From Yersinia vastinensis (GTDB taxonomy: Bacteria > Pseudomonadota > Gammaproteobacteria > Enterobacterales > Enterobacteriaceae), in NCBI RefSeq assembly GCF_902726565.1, contig NZ_CACVAF010000005.1, positions 298,257 through 362,256 of the forward strand: DNA of 64,000 nt, written 5' to 3'. Below are positions 32,420-42,511 of this stretch, piece by piece. Numbering within the stretch: the stretch's first letter is position 1; each line of letters opens with the position of its first letter. The position numbers and the translations under genes were made by a program. The notes beneath the pieces were generated by a model. That model was not told where the DNA came from. It saw only the letters and a program-made list of their open reading frames with translations, and made no database searches.

Positions 32420-32703
32420 TCGAGGCGTTCCACAAAAGGGAGTGATAGTTGGGGATATCCTATAACAAAAAAACCGTTGTTTAGAGCGAGATCACACTCT
32501 TTTTGGTTGTTTTTTATCTCCCTTGTTGCGCAACAAGTGTTTAGATATTAACCATGTATTATTCAACTTATTGAATTTTAGTCATTTGATATGAGTTATA
32601 TTGCTAGCAGGGTAATTATTTATCGCATTATTGGGCAGGATGGTTAAAGTGAAGTCAGCCATCATTTATACAATTCGTGATTTATACCATTAAAGGATGA
32701 GAT

Positions 32704-33372
32704 GTGAACCAGATAGAATGCGTCATGTTCGATTGCGATGGAACCTTGGTCGACAGTGAAGTTCTATGTTGTCGGGCGTACGTCGTGATGTTTGCCCATT
32801 ATGATATTCACCTGTCACTGGAAGAGGTGATAAAGCGTTTTAAAGGGGTGAAACTCAATGAAATCGTCGCGCTTGTCAGCCAAGAAAATGGTTTAGATGA
32901 ACCGATAGACACATTGGAAAAACTCTATCGAGCTGAGGTAGCGCGTTTGTTCGATGCGCAATTGCAGCCTATCGCCGGTGCCAAGGCGCTATTAGAGCAA
33001 ATAACTTTACCGGTTTGTGTGGTGTCCAACGGGCCAGTGAGCAAAATGCAACACTCCCTTGGTCTGACCGGCTTACTGCCCTTCTTTGAAGACCGGCTGT
33101 ATAGCGGTTACGACATCCAACGCTGGAAGCCAGATCCAGCCCTGATTTACCATGCCGCACAAGAGATGCAGGTTGCCACCGAGCATTGTATTTTGGTCGA
33201 AGATTCTGCTGCCGGAACTCATGCAGGGGTAGCGGCGGGTATTCCTGTGTTTTACTACTGCGCCGATCCACATAACCAGCCTATTCACCACCCCTTGGTC
33301 ACCATGTTTGATGATATGCAGCAACTGCCCGAGTTATGGCGCGCCAGAGGTTGGGATATCACTCGCCACTGA
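32704..33372 (+). CDS. yieH: 6-phosphogluconate phosphatase YieH (HAD family)
   Basis: A 222-residue HAD phosphatase of the beta-phosphoglucomutase-like subgroup. FDCDGTLVDSE is motif I; VVSNGP, then KPDPALIYHAA and LVEDSAAGTHAG are motifs II-IV. It follows E. coli YieH closely (SGYDIQRWKPDPAL, CADPHN). The start is GTG 32704 with AAAGGATGA upstream; no in-frame ATG fits. It acts in the cytoplasm on phosphorylated sugars. Confidence 0.93.
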   Translation: MNQIECVMFDCDGTLVDSEVLCCRAYVVMFAHYDIHLSLEEVIKRFKGVKLNEIVALVSQENGLDEPIDTLEKLYRAEVARLFDAQLQPIAGAKALLEQITLPVCVVSNGPVSKMQHSLGLTGLLPFFEDRLYSGYDIQRWKPDPALIYHAAQEMQVATEHCILVEDSAAGTHAGVAAGIPVFYYCADPHNQPIHHPLVTMFDDMQQLPELWRARGWDITRH

Positions 33373-33389
33373 TTATCGCCACATATTGG

Positions 33390-33416
33390 TGACGCTGGGA
33401 CATAGCACCAGCGTCA
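33390..33416. other. Hairpin between yieH and the C40 peptidase gene
   Basis: TGACGCTGG and CCAGCGTCA form a 9-bp stem with a 9-base loop between two convergent genes. It lacks a T tract; it may still act as a transcript end for both. Confidence 0.5.
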
Positions 33417-33452
33417 TCAGTAAGCTAACTGGGTACCAGTGCTGATAAAGGT

Positions 33453-34904
33453 TTATTCTATAAAACCAAGTTTGAATACTTCCTTACCTGCCAAAGACTC
33501 TAAATTTGGTCGCTCTGGATAAAAGGGCAATAGCGGGAAGAAAACCGAGCCACCAATAATGCTTCTGCTGCTCGAATCTTTAGGGCGCAATCCCCAAATA
33601 TTCTGATATGTCATCGGCACCTCCTCTCCATTAACAGTAGCGTTACCGATATACAGCATAATGTGACCCTTAATATAAATCAGAGTGGTAAAAGGTTTAC
33701 CGTGATCTTTTAGATACTTTATACGCTTATTAAGTAGCTCTTTGCTGAGGTCAACCACTCTGATTTCCTGTATCTGTTGTGCAGAGTTTCTGGGTAGAAA
33801 TAGACCAAATGGCATCATCAGGCTGCGTATTTCTGCTGAACAATCATTATAAAAATGATAATTTCCCCAACCATATGGCCTGCCACTCATTGATTTCATT
33901 AAAGTCGCTATATTGGCGGGCGTCATTTTCCACGGCATGGCTGTGAATTGATCTTTTTTCAGGGTGACCCAGTTAATTTCCACATGGCTGTCACCTTTTC
34001 GAACAGGAATGGCAACCTGATAACCACCTGATTTCTCACTACTGAAAGGTAGGATAGTCCCGGGGCGGGCAGTAAAATAGAACTGTTCACCTTTATGCAC
34101 CGATACGGGCTCTTTGATAACAGCGCCCAGGTTTTTCTCCGCCAGTGATATCCATTCAGCAATAAACTTCGGCCCCACAACAGCGACATCATCACTTTTT
34201 ACCCATCCCGTTACAGTGGGAGAGGCAATATATTTCCAGTTTTTATCCTGGCTGGCGGCAAAAACATAAATGGGAGTGCCGGGCCTGACCGAAGAATCCT
34301 GTAAGTTATCAAAAGGATATCCCTGCCCCGCCTCACGAGGGTCATCATAAGCAGGATCGTCCGTTGGCAACATTCTAACTAACGTCTCTCTGAGAGTGAT
34401 ACCCCGGCCTGAAGGGTGATAAATGCCATCAATATTGATATCGGCATTATTTCTTACCGTCTCTTTCCAGACGGAAGAGTTCACTCTAAAATTTTCACCA
34501 TAAGAAATACTGTCTTGACTCAGAAACTCTTTTATTATTTTATCATGCTCAATTATGACAGAATCACTTCCACTCAGAATGGATGATATATAATAGGGAT
34601 TCCAAGGAGAATGATCCTCTTTATTCATTCCGAAATAATGCGATTTTAAGTTAGCGAAATTTCGCGTCTGAGTCACTCCATCCATAACCGGAATGTTTAT
34701 TTTCTCCGATTTTGGGGATATCCATTTATCAACAGATTGCGAATAATTATCCATCGGGAAAATAGTCTTGGTTGGGTCGACATAATCTAACCCCTCTGAG
34801 TTTTTAGTGGTAACAGTGCCGTCCACCAAGCCCTGTGGCTCTTTCGCGGTCAAGGAACAAGAGACAAGACAAATAGATATCAGTAAAAGAAAATAAATTT
34901 TCAT
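33453..34904 (-). CDS. Lipoprotein C40-family peptidase with SH3-like domains
   Basis: A 483-residue predicted lipoprotein: signal MKIYFLLLISICLVSC with lipobox LVSC (Cys16). SH3b-like segments occupy about residues 205-330 (VRPGTPIYVFAASQDKNWKY, HKGEQFYFTARPGTI). The C-terminal NlpC/P60 domain has Cys355 in NDCSAEIRSL, preceded by RPYGWGNY, and His414 in IKGHIMLYIG, the expected catalytic pair. It probably cuts peptide stems of peptidoglycan in the periplasm. The gene is more AT-rich than its neighbours and has no counterpart at this place in E. coli, which suggests acquisition. It is alone, convergent with yieH. Confidence 0.82.
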   Translation of the reverse strand: MKIYFLLLISICLVSCSLTAKEPQGLVDGTVTTKNSEGLDYVDPTKTIFPMDNYSQSVDKWISPKSEKINIPVMDGVTQTRNFANLKSHYFGMNKEDHSPWNPYYISSILSGSDSVIIEHDKIIKEFLSQDSISYGENFRVNSSVWKETVRNNADINIDGIYHPSGRGITLRETLVRMLPTDDPAYDDPREAGQGYPFDNLQDSSVRPGTPIYVFAASQDKNWKYIASPTVTGWVKSDDVAVVGPKFIAEWISLAEKNLGAVIKEPVSVHKGEQFYFTARPGTILPFSSEKSGGYQVAIPVRKGDSHVEINWVTLKKDQFTAMPWKMTPANIATLMKSMSGRPYGWGNYHFYNDCSAEIRSLMMPFGLFLPRNSAQQIQEIRVVDLSKELLNKRIKYLKDHGKPFTTLIYIKGHIMLYIGNATVNGEEVPMTYQNIWGLRPKDSSSRSIIGGSVFFPLLPFYPERPNLESLAGKEVFKLGFIE

Positions 34905-35019
34905 TGCTGCATCCCTGTAATGTAAAAAACCAATTTACCGTACTATAAGGATTTTCTGGGTAACGCAAATTCTATTCTTATTTCATTTAGCTAACATTTA
35001 TTTATCAAGTAAAATTCAC

Positions 35020-35065
35020 AATAATAACCATCATGGGAATTATTATCTCCATAATGATTATTATT
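35020..35065 (-). terminator. AT-rich inverted repeat after the ABC transporter operon
   Basis: AATAATAACCATCATGG pairs with CCATAATGATTATTATT (two mismatches) across a 12-base loop, about 23 bases after the stop of the last permease gene. It may end that transcript. The T tract is weak. Confidence 0.4.
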
Positions 35066-35087
35066 TATTAAAATCTGGTAGCACTTC

Positions 35088-35834
35088 TTAGATAGGCATT
35101 ACTTTTGAATTGCCGGTTAATAACCGTTTGAGGGTATTTTGCTTCTTGATGGCATGTTGTGGGCTAAAACGACGATTCAGGCCATTTGCCAGCAGATCCA
35201 GTGCCAGACATAACACAAAGTAGATCAACGCCACAAACAGGAAGACCTCCATTGGGTAAACCATACTGCGGTTGTTGACCTGAGTAGCCAAAAACGTCAA
35301 CTCATTCACCCCAACAATATATGCCAGCGAGGTATCCTTAATCAGCGAAATCCATTGATTAATAAAGGAAGGCACCATCATGCGCAGTGCTTGTGGTAAG
35401 ACAATAAACCACAATACCTGCCAGCGATTGAAACCTAGCGACAGGCCAGCCTGCCATTGGCCCGCACCAATCGCGACAATTCCCGCTTTTACAGCATGGG
35501 CTAAATAAGCAGAGGCAATCAATGCCAGTGCGCACACGACAGTGGTGATTTCAGGAATATCCACGCCGAAGACAATCGGCAGTAGAAAATAAGTCCAGAA
35601 GATCAACATAATGACGGGAATTGCGCGGAAAAAACCTAAAACAGCCGCTAATATACCAGCCCAAACACCACGGGACATTGCCAGCAAGACGCCCAAAATC
35701 GTACCTAAAATAGCTGAAGCGACTCCCGCCATGAGGCTTATCAGCAAAGTTAAGGCTGCTCCCCCCAGTGGACCATCAGGGAAAGTCCCCCACAGCAGAT
35801 AAGTCCAGTTATCGGCAATAATCGTAAAATCCAT
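35088..35834 (-). CDS. Amino-acid ABC transporter permease (second)
   Basis: A 248-residue permease of the HisM/GlnP type. ATG 35834 (MDFTII) was chosen because it begins 1 base after the stop of the preceding permease gene and gives the usual family length; the frame is open 19 codons further up, inside that gene. Segments GPLGGAALTLLISLMAG, then the coupling loop LSLGFNRWQVLWFIVLPQALRM are diagnostic. It would pair with the upstream permease as a heterodimer for a polar amino acid. No ATPase gene follows. Confidence 0.88.
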   Translation of the reverse strand: MDFTIIADNWTYLLWGTFPDGPLGGAALTLLISLMAGVASAILGTILGVLLAMSRGVWAGILAAVLGFFRAIPVIMLIFWTYFLLPIVFGVDIPEITTVVCALALIASAYLAHAVKAGIVAIGAGQWQAGLSLGFNRWQVLWFIVLPQALRMMVPSFINQWISLIKDTSLAYIVGVNELTFLATQVNNRSMVYPMEVFLFVALIYFVLCLALDLLANGLNRRFSPQHAIKKQNTLKRLLTGNSKVMPI

Positions 35835-35835
35835 C

Positions 35836-36576
35836 TCAATGCCCCTTGATTGCTGCTGTTCGCTGTTGACGCCACATGCCCCACGCTTCAATCAGCGCAA
35901 TAATTGCGATATATAACACCGTTGCCACGCCAAAAGCCTGGAATGTCCGCAATGTCTCCGTCTCAACTTGGCGAGATGCATAAGAAAGTTCGGCCACACC
36001 AATCGCCATCGCTAATGACGAGTTTTTAATAATGTTCATATATTGACCCAGCAAGGGCGGCATCGCGATTTTCAGCGCTTGTGGCAGGACGACATGCCGC
36101 ATGGCTTGCCACCCGGTCAACCCTAAGGCATGGGCTGCATATTTTTGCCCTTTTGCAACCCCACTGATGCCAGAGCGCAGCTCTTCAGCAATAAATGCCG
36201 TGGAGTAGAGAGTCAACCCGATGAAACCGGCTAAAAACTCAAATGAAGGCCAGTTCAAGGTTAAGCCGAATACACTGATTTCATGAGGGGTATTGAGCCA
36301 AGGAATCCAAGATGCAGGCAAGAATTGGCTAGCCGCAAAGTACCAAAAGAATAATTGGATCAGTAAAGGGGTATTGCGAAATAGCGTACTGTAACCCATC
36401 GCAAACCATTGCAATGTTTTGAGTTCACTGTCTCTGGCTGCGGCCAACAGAAAACCCAAAAGTGTGGAAGCCACCACCGTGCAGGCGGAAATCCACAACG
36501 TCAGTAGAAACCCATCCCACAACCAACTGAGATATTGTGGGGCCAACAACCAATCAGTGAGATGATGTAGATTCAT
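35836..36576 (-). CDS. Amino-acid ABC transporter permease (first)
   Basis: A 246-residue permease of the HisQ/GltJ type. ATG 36576 (MNLHHL) is preferred over a TTG two codons upstream. It has family segments LWDGFLLTLWISACTV, FRNTPLLIQLFFWYF and the coupling loop HALGLTGWQAMRHVVLPQALKIAMP. It is translationally linked to the second permease. An ERIC element and a hairpin lie between it and the binding-protein gene upstream. Confidence 0.88.
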   Translation of the reverse strand: MNLHHLTDWLLAPQYLSWLWDGFLLTLWISACTVVASTLLGFLLAAARDSELKTLQWFAMGYSTLFRNTPLLIQLFFWYFAASQFLPASWIPWLNTPHEISVFGLTLNWPSFEFLAGFIGLTLYSTAFIAEELRSGISGVAKGQKYAAHALGLTGWQAMRHVVLPQALKIAMPPLLGQYMNIIKNSSLAMAIGVAELSYASRQVETETLRTFQAFGVATVLYIAIIALIEAWGMWRQQRTAAIKGH

Positions 36577-36682
36577 GGCCAATCATACCTATATTGCCCT
36601 GATACCATCCCCCTAATAACATGAGTTTTAAATTCCATCTTATTTTTACTTCCTGACTCAACATATCAATACGTTATAGGGG

Positions 36683-36807
36683 TATACCTAAAGTAATGGG
36701 TATTGCAGGTAGGCTGCCAACAAACAAAGCCCGATGAGCTTACGTGGTAAGTGATTCGGGTGAATGAGCGCAGCTAACATCCCTGCAACGTCAAGTACCA
36801 AAGGTAC
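36683..36807 (+). repeat. ERIC element inside the amino-acid ABC transporter operon
   Basis: About 125 bases, running from TATACC to GGTAC, with AAAGTAATGGG, CCCGATGAGCTTAC, AAGTGATTCGGGTGA and a CAACGTCAAG end segment. These are ERIC hallmarks, and the middle matches the ERIC2 primer region in type. It lies between the binding-protein gene and the permease genes. Confidence 0.85.
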
Positions 36808-36810
36808 AAC

Positions 36811-36835
36811 GCCCCGCATTGTGACAATGCAGGGC
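36811..36835 (-). terminator. Hairpin after the binding-protein gene
   Basis: GCCCCGCATTG and CAATGCAGGGC form an 11-bp stem (one mismatch) with a 3-base loop, 27 bases after the stop of the binding-protein gene. Such stems often give partial termination or protect the mRNA end, so that binding protein exceeds permease. Confidence 0.6.
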
Positions 36836-36861
36836 TTATCTCTTCTCAGTTCAACACCCAA

Positions 36862-37716
36862 TTATGCTTTAGGCTGTTGATCCAACGGTGCAAATTTAAA
36901 TTCACCACGTGGTTGAGCTGCGTTGGTTGCCGGGCCAAACCAGCGGTCGTAAATTTTCGCGGCTTCACCGTCTTTTTCCAGCTTAACGAGTGTTTCGTTC
37001 ACACTGGCAGTTAAACGATCTTCACCTTTAGGAATACCAACACCTTGATATTCTTTGGTAATACTGAAGGGAGATATTTCAAAATCGGCTTTTTGTGCTT
37101 CAGGCAGATTACCCAGCAAGCCAACTAATTTGGCATCATCTTGGGTGATAGCTTGGACATTCCCATTACGCAGAGCAGTAAATGCCAGTGGTGTATCATC
37201 GTAAGAAATAACTTTAGCCGTTGGATAATGCTCACGCAGGGTTATTTCCTGTACTGTGCCTTTATCCGCACCAATACGTAACTTGCCGATATCTTCTGGT
37301 GTTTTCAGCACACCTTTATGAGCAATAAATTTCTGGCCGGTTGCGAAATAAGGCAGGCTGAAGTTCACTTCCTTGGCGCGTTCATCTGTAATTGTGAAGT
37401 TAGCGGCAATCAGATCCACTTTCTTAGATGTCAGTAACGGGATGCGGTTAGCCGGGTTGGTTGCCCGCAATTCAACTTTTACACCTAAATCTTTAGCAAT
37501 TGCATTCGCAACATCCACGTCATATCCCACCAGCTTTTTAGTCTGTGGATCGATATAACCAAATGGGGGATTGCTATCGAAAACAGCAATTCGCACTACA
37601 CCAGCTTGTTTAATATCATCAAGTTTATCCGCGTGAGCCACACCTGAAAGTGTTGCCAGACTCGCTAATAGCGTTAATGCCAGAACATTTTTTTTCGTGG
37701 ACAAAGAGTGCTTCAT
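36862..37716 (-). CDS. Amino-acid ABC transporter substrate-binding protein
   Basis: A 284-residue periplasmic protein of SBP family 3. The signal peptide ends SGVAHA before DKLDDI. Typical features are VRIAVFDSNPPFGYIDPQT, VGYDVDVANAIAKDLGVKVEL, the binding-site run NRIPLLTSKKVDLIAANFT, and IGADKGTVQE. The basic and polar pattern fits glutamate, aspartate, glutamine or a related substrate; I cannot choose. It is the first gene of the transporter operon. Confidence 0.9.
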   Translation of the reverse strand: MKHSLSTKKNVLALTLLASLATLSGVAHADKLDDIKQAGVVRIAVFDSNPPFGYIDPQTKKLVGYDVDVANAIAKDLGVKVELRATNPANRIPLLTSKKVDLIAANFTITDERAKEVNFSLPYFATGQKFIAHKGVLKTPEDIGKLRIGADKGTVQEITLREHYPTAKVISYDDTPLAFTALRNGNVQAITQDDAKLVGLLGNLPEAQKADFEISPFSITKEYQGVGIPKGEDRLTASVNETLVKLEKDGEAAKIYDRWFGPATNAAQPRGEFKFAPLDQQPKA

Positions 37717-37947
37717 TGAAAGCTCCTAAAAGGATTGAGATGTTGCGATATGTGTAAGCTATCAAGTCAGCGTTAGGTCAGGAAATAATATAAAACGATA
37801 TATTTATAACCAATTAATCTCAGTGAATGAGTCTGTTTATATTGAAAATGAAAGAGAGATCATTGGCAGGCTAATAACGCGATTATGACTATAAATTTCA
37901 GTCCAATCGCGCAATTAGCACAGAGTAGATAGGCCATGCGAAAAGGA

Positions 37948-38601
37948 TTATTTGCTGCTATTTTTAACTTCTGTAGTAACTTCTTCGGTTGATGCTGCTT
38001 CCTGATAACCTGCAGTAGCCGGTTTCGCTTTAATTCTGGTTCTGCCAACAGGCTCCTCAGTAATCTCTGACTGACCAATGAAGATACCGCCTTTTTGGAT
38101 GGAAAAGTTACAGCCTTTTACAATGCCGTTTAAACGGCCATTTTCCAGAATTTCCAGATGGTCAGAAATACAAACGCCCTCAATAGACCCATCAACCGTA
38201 ATCTGTGGTGCGGTTAGATTCCCTTCAATACGGCCACTGCGCATTAATCTGATTGTTCCTTCATTTACGGTGATATTACCGTTCACGACGCCATAAATTT
38301 GAATATCACCATCAAGGTTGATATCACCTTTTAATTTTGTTCCCGCCGCGATAATCGTACTGGTTTTCACCGTATCAGAGGTCGGGGTTAGTGAGGGGTT
38401 ACCCACAGAGGATTCTTCTTTATGATTATTTATTTTCTTTTTGAACATAGTATTTATCAAGATAAAAATGAGAAGTAAGGTTGGGGCAAGAAGAAGATAA
38501 AAAAATAAATTGTAGACTACATAGCCCACTAAACATGCGATCCATAGCACCCATAACAGGTTAAGGGCCACATTTGTTGGTCTATATAGACATATACTCA
38601 C
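37948..38601 (-). CDS. Membrane-anchored bactofilin (CcmA-like)
   Basis: A 217-residue protein. The first 50 residues hold two hydrophobic helices (ALNLLWVLWIACLVGYVVY, FYLLLAPTLLLIFILI). Residues about 78-180 form the bactofilin beta-helix: STIIAAGTKLKGDINLDGDI, GNITVNEGTIRLMRSGRIEG, VDGSIEG and GRLNGIVKGC. The tail is charged and unstructured. Bactofilins polymerise; the related CcmA of Proteus mirabilis, also membrane-bound, affects cell curvature and swarming. The start is GTG 38601 with GGGCGGA upstream; no in-frame ATG fits better. E. coli has no homologue at this place. Confidence 0.85.
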   Translation of the reverse strand: MSICLYRPTNVALNLLWVLWIACLVGYVVYNLFFYLLLAPTLLLIFILINTMFKKKINNHKEESSVGNPSLTPTSDTVKTSTIIAAGTKLKGDINLDGDIQIYGVVNGNITVNEGTIRLMRSGRIEGNLTAPQITVDGSIEGVCISDHLEILENGRLNGIVKGCNFSIQKGGIFIGQSEITEEPVGRTRIKAKPATAGYQEAASTEEVTTEVKNSSK

Positions 38602-38860
38602 TTATTCCGCCCAGTGTAAAAACAAATTAAATTTGATTTAATATCATCTTATACAAAAGCATTAAATTACGGTCTAAAGAACAGTAGAAAAATAGAATCA
38701 TTCGCAAAAGGAAGTTTTATTTCCACTAACAATGCATAAGACTTGAGTATTATGTCAATCAATAGAGGGGGAAATATAAACGAATATTAAACGAAATTAA
38801 ATTAACTTATCATGATGTTAAATTTGGGGGGAAACCTGAGAGGGCGTTTTGGTGAAATAA
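38602..38860. other. Intergenic region between the bactofilin gene and the phoU terminator
   Basis: AT-rich, about 260 bases. It should contain the bactofilin promoter. I see no ORF with a ribosome site and no recognised RNA. Confidence 0.4.
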
Positions 38861-38894
38861 CCCCAATCAAATATACAAATCTATCTGATTGGGG
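38861..38894 (-). terminator. Probable terminator of the pst-phoU operon
   Basis: CCCCAATCA and TGATTGGGG form a perfect 9-bp stem with a 16-base loop, 9 bases after the phoU stop. The minus-strand continuation GGTTATTTC is only moderately U-rich. Confidence 0.6.
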
Positions 38895-38902
38895 ACATGC
38901 TA

Positions 38903-39628
38903 TTATTTTTCAGGTTTATCAGTAGAAAGCAGTTTCTCTAAAGCATCGCCACCAAGGTGACGGAAGTCCTGACCTTTAACGAAGTAGAAAATGAATTCAC
39001 AAATGTTCTGGCAACGATCCCCAATACGTTCGATTGAACGAGCACAGAACAAAGCAGTCAACACACTCGGTATTGTTCGCGGATCTTCCATCATATACGT
39101 CATCAATTGGCGTACGATGCCTTCATATTCTTGGTCAACTTTCTTATCTTCACGATAAATCCGGATAGCTTCATCCAAATCCATACGCGCAAAGGCATCC
39201 AATACATCATGCAGCATTTGTACCGTATGACGGCCTAAAGACTCTAGGCTGACCAACAGAGGTTGGTGTTGGTGAGAGAATTTTTCCAATGCAGTTCGGC
39301 ATATTTTATCCGCCACATCACCAATACGTTCCAATTCTGAAATAGTCTTGATAATCGCCATCACCAAGCGCAAATCACTGGCAGTTGGCTGACGTTTAGC
39401 GATGATGCGCACACAAGCTTCATCAATGGTCACTTCCATCAAATTGACTTTGCTATCGCCCTCAATGACGCGTTTTGCTAACTCACCGTCCTGATTATGC
39501 ATAGCGGTGATGGCATCAGATAATTGTTGTTCCACCAGACCGCCCATAGCTAATACTTGGGTGCGGATATGCTCAAGTTCTGCGTTGAACTGGCCGGAAA
39601 TATGTTTATTAAGATTCAAGTTATCCAT
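38903..39628 (-). CDS. phoU: Phosphate signalling protein PhoU
   Basis: A 241-residue protein with two PhoU helical bundles, matching E. coli PhoU ([20 protein letters not shown] at the start; [41 protein letters not shown]). It restrains PhoR and the PstSCAB transporter when phosphate is plentiful. ATG 39628 with GGGAAG upstream was chosen over an in-frame start four codons earlier. It is last in the pstSCAB-phoU operon. Confidence 0.97.
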   Translation of the reverse strand: MDNLNLNKHISGQFNAELEHIRTQVLAMGGLVEQQLSDAITAMHNQDGELAKRVIEGDSKVNLMEVTIDEACVRIIAKRQPTASDLRLVMAIIKTISELERIGDVADKICRTALEKFSHQHQPLLVSLESLGRHTVQMLHDVLDAFARMDLDEAIRIYREDKKVDQEYEGIVRQLMTYMMEDPRTIPSVLTALFCARSIERIGDRCQNICEFIFYFVKGQDFRHLGGDALEKLLSTDKPEK

Positions 39629-39682
39629 GATACTTCCCATACGTATTAGTGGGCGAAATGAACATAGTCGACACTAAGGCAA

Positions 39683-40474
<792 letters not shown>

Positions 40475-40559
40475 TTAGCCAATGCCGCCGTAGCCGCATT
40501 TTGGAATTTATTGGCGAATCGGTGTTTTCATGACTTATTGCTGATGTTTTCTCAGCCAA

Positions 40560-41447
40560 TCAATGCTTTTTCTTCGCGAAAACAACCCGAGCCAGAATAT
40601 TCAGTAACAGTACACACAGGGTAATCAGAAGCACCCCTGCCCATGCTAATTGCTGCCATTCTGCAAATGGACTCATGGCAAACTTAAATATGGTGACCGG
40701 CAAGTTAGCAATAGGCTGACTCAGATCGGTACTCCAGAACTGGTTGGAGAGCGAAGTGAACAGTAATGGTGCCGTTTCACCAGCAATGCGCGCCACAGCC
40801 AGCAAAATCCCCGTCAAAATACCTGAAATAGAAGCTTTCAACGTAATAGCTGAAATCATGCGCCATTTTGGTGTTCCCAATGCATAGGCGGCTTCTCGCA
40901 AACTATCTGGAACCAATTTCAGCATATTTTCGGTCGTACGGATGACAATTGGCACTTGTAACAGCGCCAGTGCAATCACCCCAGCCCAGCCAGAGAAATG
41001 TTCCATCTTGGCCACAACAATGGTGTATACAAATAGGCCGACCACGATAGAAGGCGCGGATAATAAAATGTCGTTGATAAAACGCGTGATTTCCGCCAAC
41101 CAGGATTTACGCCCATATTCGGCCAGATAAATCCCCGCCATAATGCCCAGTGGCGTACCAATAACGGTTGCCCACAGAATTAACAAACCGCTCCCCGCAA
41201 TGGCATTGGCCAATCCCCCCCCCGCGGTATTGGGTGGCGGTGTCATCTCGGTAAATAATGCCAGAGACATGCCGTCGATACCTTTGGTCACCGTGGAGAA
41301 CAAAATCCACACTAACCAAAATAAACCGAATGCCATGGTTGCCATTGAAAGAATTAAAGCAATCCGATTCTTCTGACGACGCCATGCCTGCTTTTTACGG
41401 CGGGTTTCCATCAGCGTCGCATCACTTTGCATATGCATCGTTGCCAT
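40560..41447 (-). CDS. pstA: Phosphate ABC transporter permease PstA
   Basis: A 295-residue permease with six predicted helices, collinear with E. coli PstA ([23 protein letters not shown]; coupling loop [17 protein letters not shown]; end [10 protein letters not shown]). The start lies 1 base after the pstC stop, with GAGGGGC as ribosome site. Confidence 0.97.
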   Translation of the reverse strand: MATMHMQSDATLMETRRKKQAWRRQKNRIALILSMATMAFGLFWLVWILFSTVTKGIDGMSLALFTEMTPPPNTAGGGLANAIAGSGLLILWATVIGTPLGIMAGIYLAEYGRKSWLAEITRFINDILLSAPSIVVGLFVYTIVVAKMEHFSGWAGVIALALLQVPIVIRTTENMLKLVPDSLREAAYALGTPKWRMISAITLKASISGILTGILLAVARIAGETAPLLFTSLSNQFWSTDLSQPIANLPVTIFKFAMSPFAEWQQLAWAGVLLITLCVLLLNILARVVFAKKKH

Positions 41448-41448
41448 C

Positions 41449-42405
41449 TTAGCGCCCCTCTTTCTTAGCCAGACGCGAAATCATCAGCTTAGACAAAGCC
41501 AGTACGATAAAGGTTATTACAAACAAGATCAGACCCAACTCCATCAACGCCGCGGTATGTAAACCGGACTCAGCTTCAGCAAATTCATTTGCTAATGCAG
41601 AGGTAATGCTGTTGCCTGGCATGAACAGCGAGAAGCTGTCGAGTTGGTAAGTGTTACCGATGATAAATGTTACCGCCATGGTTTCACCCAATGCGCGGCC
41701 CAGCCCTAACATCACGCCGCCAATCACACCATTTTTGGTATAAGGCAGCACAATGCGCCAGATAACTTCCCACGTGGTGCAGCCAATGCCATAAGCTGAC
41801 TCTTTCATCATCACTGGAGTTTGTTCAAACACATCGCGCATCACGGCCGCAATGTAAGGAATAATCATGATGGCTAAAATAACGCCGGCAGCCAGAATGC
41901 CGATACCAAACGCAGGTCCGGAGAATAGCACCCCAACAATAGGAATACCGGACATCACGTTACCGACAGGCTCTTGGAAATAGCGAGCAAAGAGGGGAGC
42001 GAAAACAAATAAGCCCCACATCCCGTAAACAATACTTGGGATTGCCGCCAGTAACTCAATCGCCACACCCAGTGGGCGTTTTAACCAGTTTGGTGCTAAC
42101 TCGGTCAGGAACAGGGCAATACCAAAACTGACAGGAACCGCAATGAGCAAGGCGATAACAGAGGTCACAATGGTGCCGTAAATCGGGACTAATGCACCAA
42201 ACTGTTCAGCCGGAGGATCCCATTCTTTGGTCCACAGGAAAGCAAAACCAAACTTTTCAATACTTGGCCAGGAAGCCACAATCAATGAAACGATTATGCC
42301 GCCCAGCATAAATAGGGTTATCAGCGCAGCCAGTTTAACCAGCGCACTGAAAATGATGTCACCGTATTTACTCGGTGCTTTGATCGTCGGCTTATAAGCA
42401 GCCAT
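41449..42405 (-). CDS. pstC: Phosphate ABC transporter permease PstC
   Basis: A 318-residue permease. ATG 42405 (MAAYKP) matches the E. coli start, with AGAGAG upstream; a longer frame adds five codons. Conserved parts include [27 protein letters not shown] and the coupling loop [20 protein letters not shown]. It forms the membrane channel with PstA. Confidence 0.97.
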   Translation of the reverse strand: MAAYKPTIKAPSKYGDIIFSALVKLAALITLFMLGGIIVSLIVASWPSIEKFGFAFLWTKEWDPPAEQFGALVPIYGTIVTSVIALLIAVPVSFGIALFLTELAPNWLKRPLGVAIELLAAIPSIVYGMWGLFVFAPLFARYFQEPVGNVMSGIPIVGVLFSGPAFGIGILAAGVILAIMIIPYIAAVMRDVFEQTPVMMKESAYGIGCTTWEVIWRIVLPYTKNGVIGGVMLGLGRALGETMAVTFIIGNTYQLDSFSLFMPGNSITSALANEFAEAESGLHTAALMELGLILFVITFIVLALSKLMISRLAKKEGR

Positions 42406-42511
42406 AGACTCTCTTCTCATCCGGGTGTTATATCCCTCCCCATTCGTTGGGGAGGGACAATTAATGAAACTAATATCAATCTATTTACTGCTTTCTTCGG
42501 TTCTGACCAGA

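Noticed and set aside
32420..32703. Possible purine riboswitch or PurR operator before adeP
   Set aside because: No conserved purine aptamer core is visible, and the best PurR-like match near 32470 has too many mismatches.
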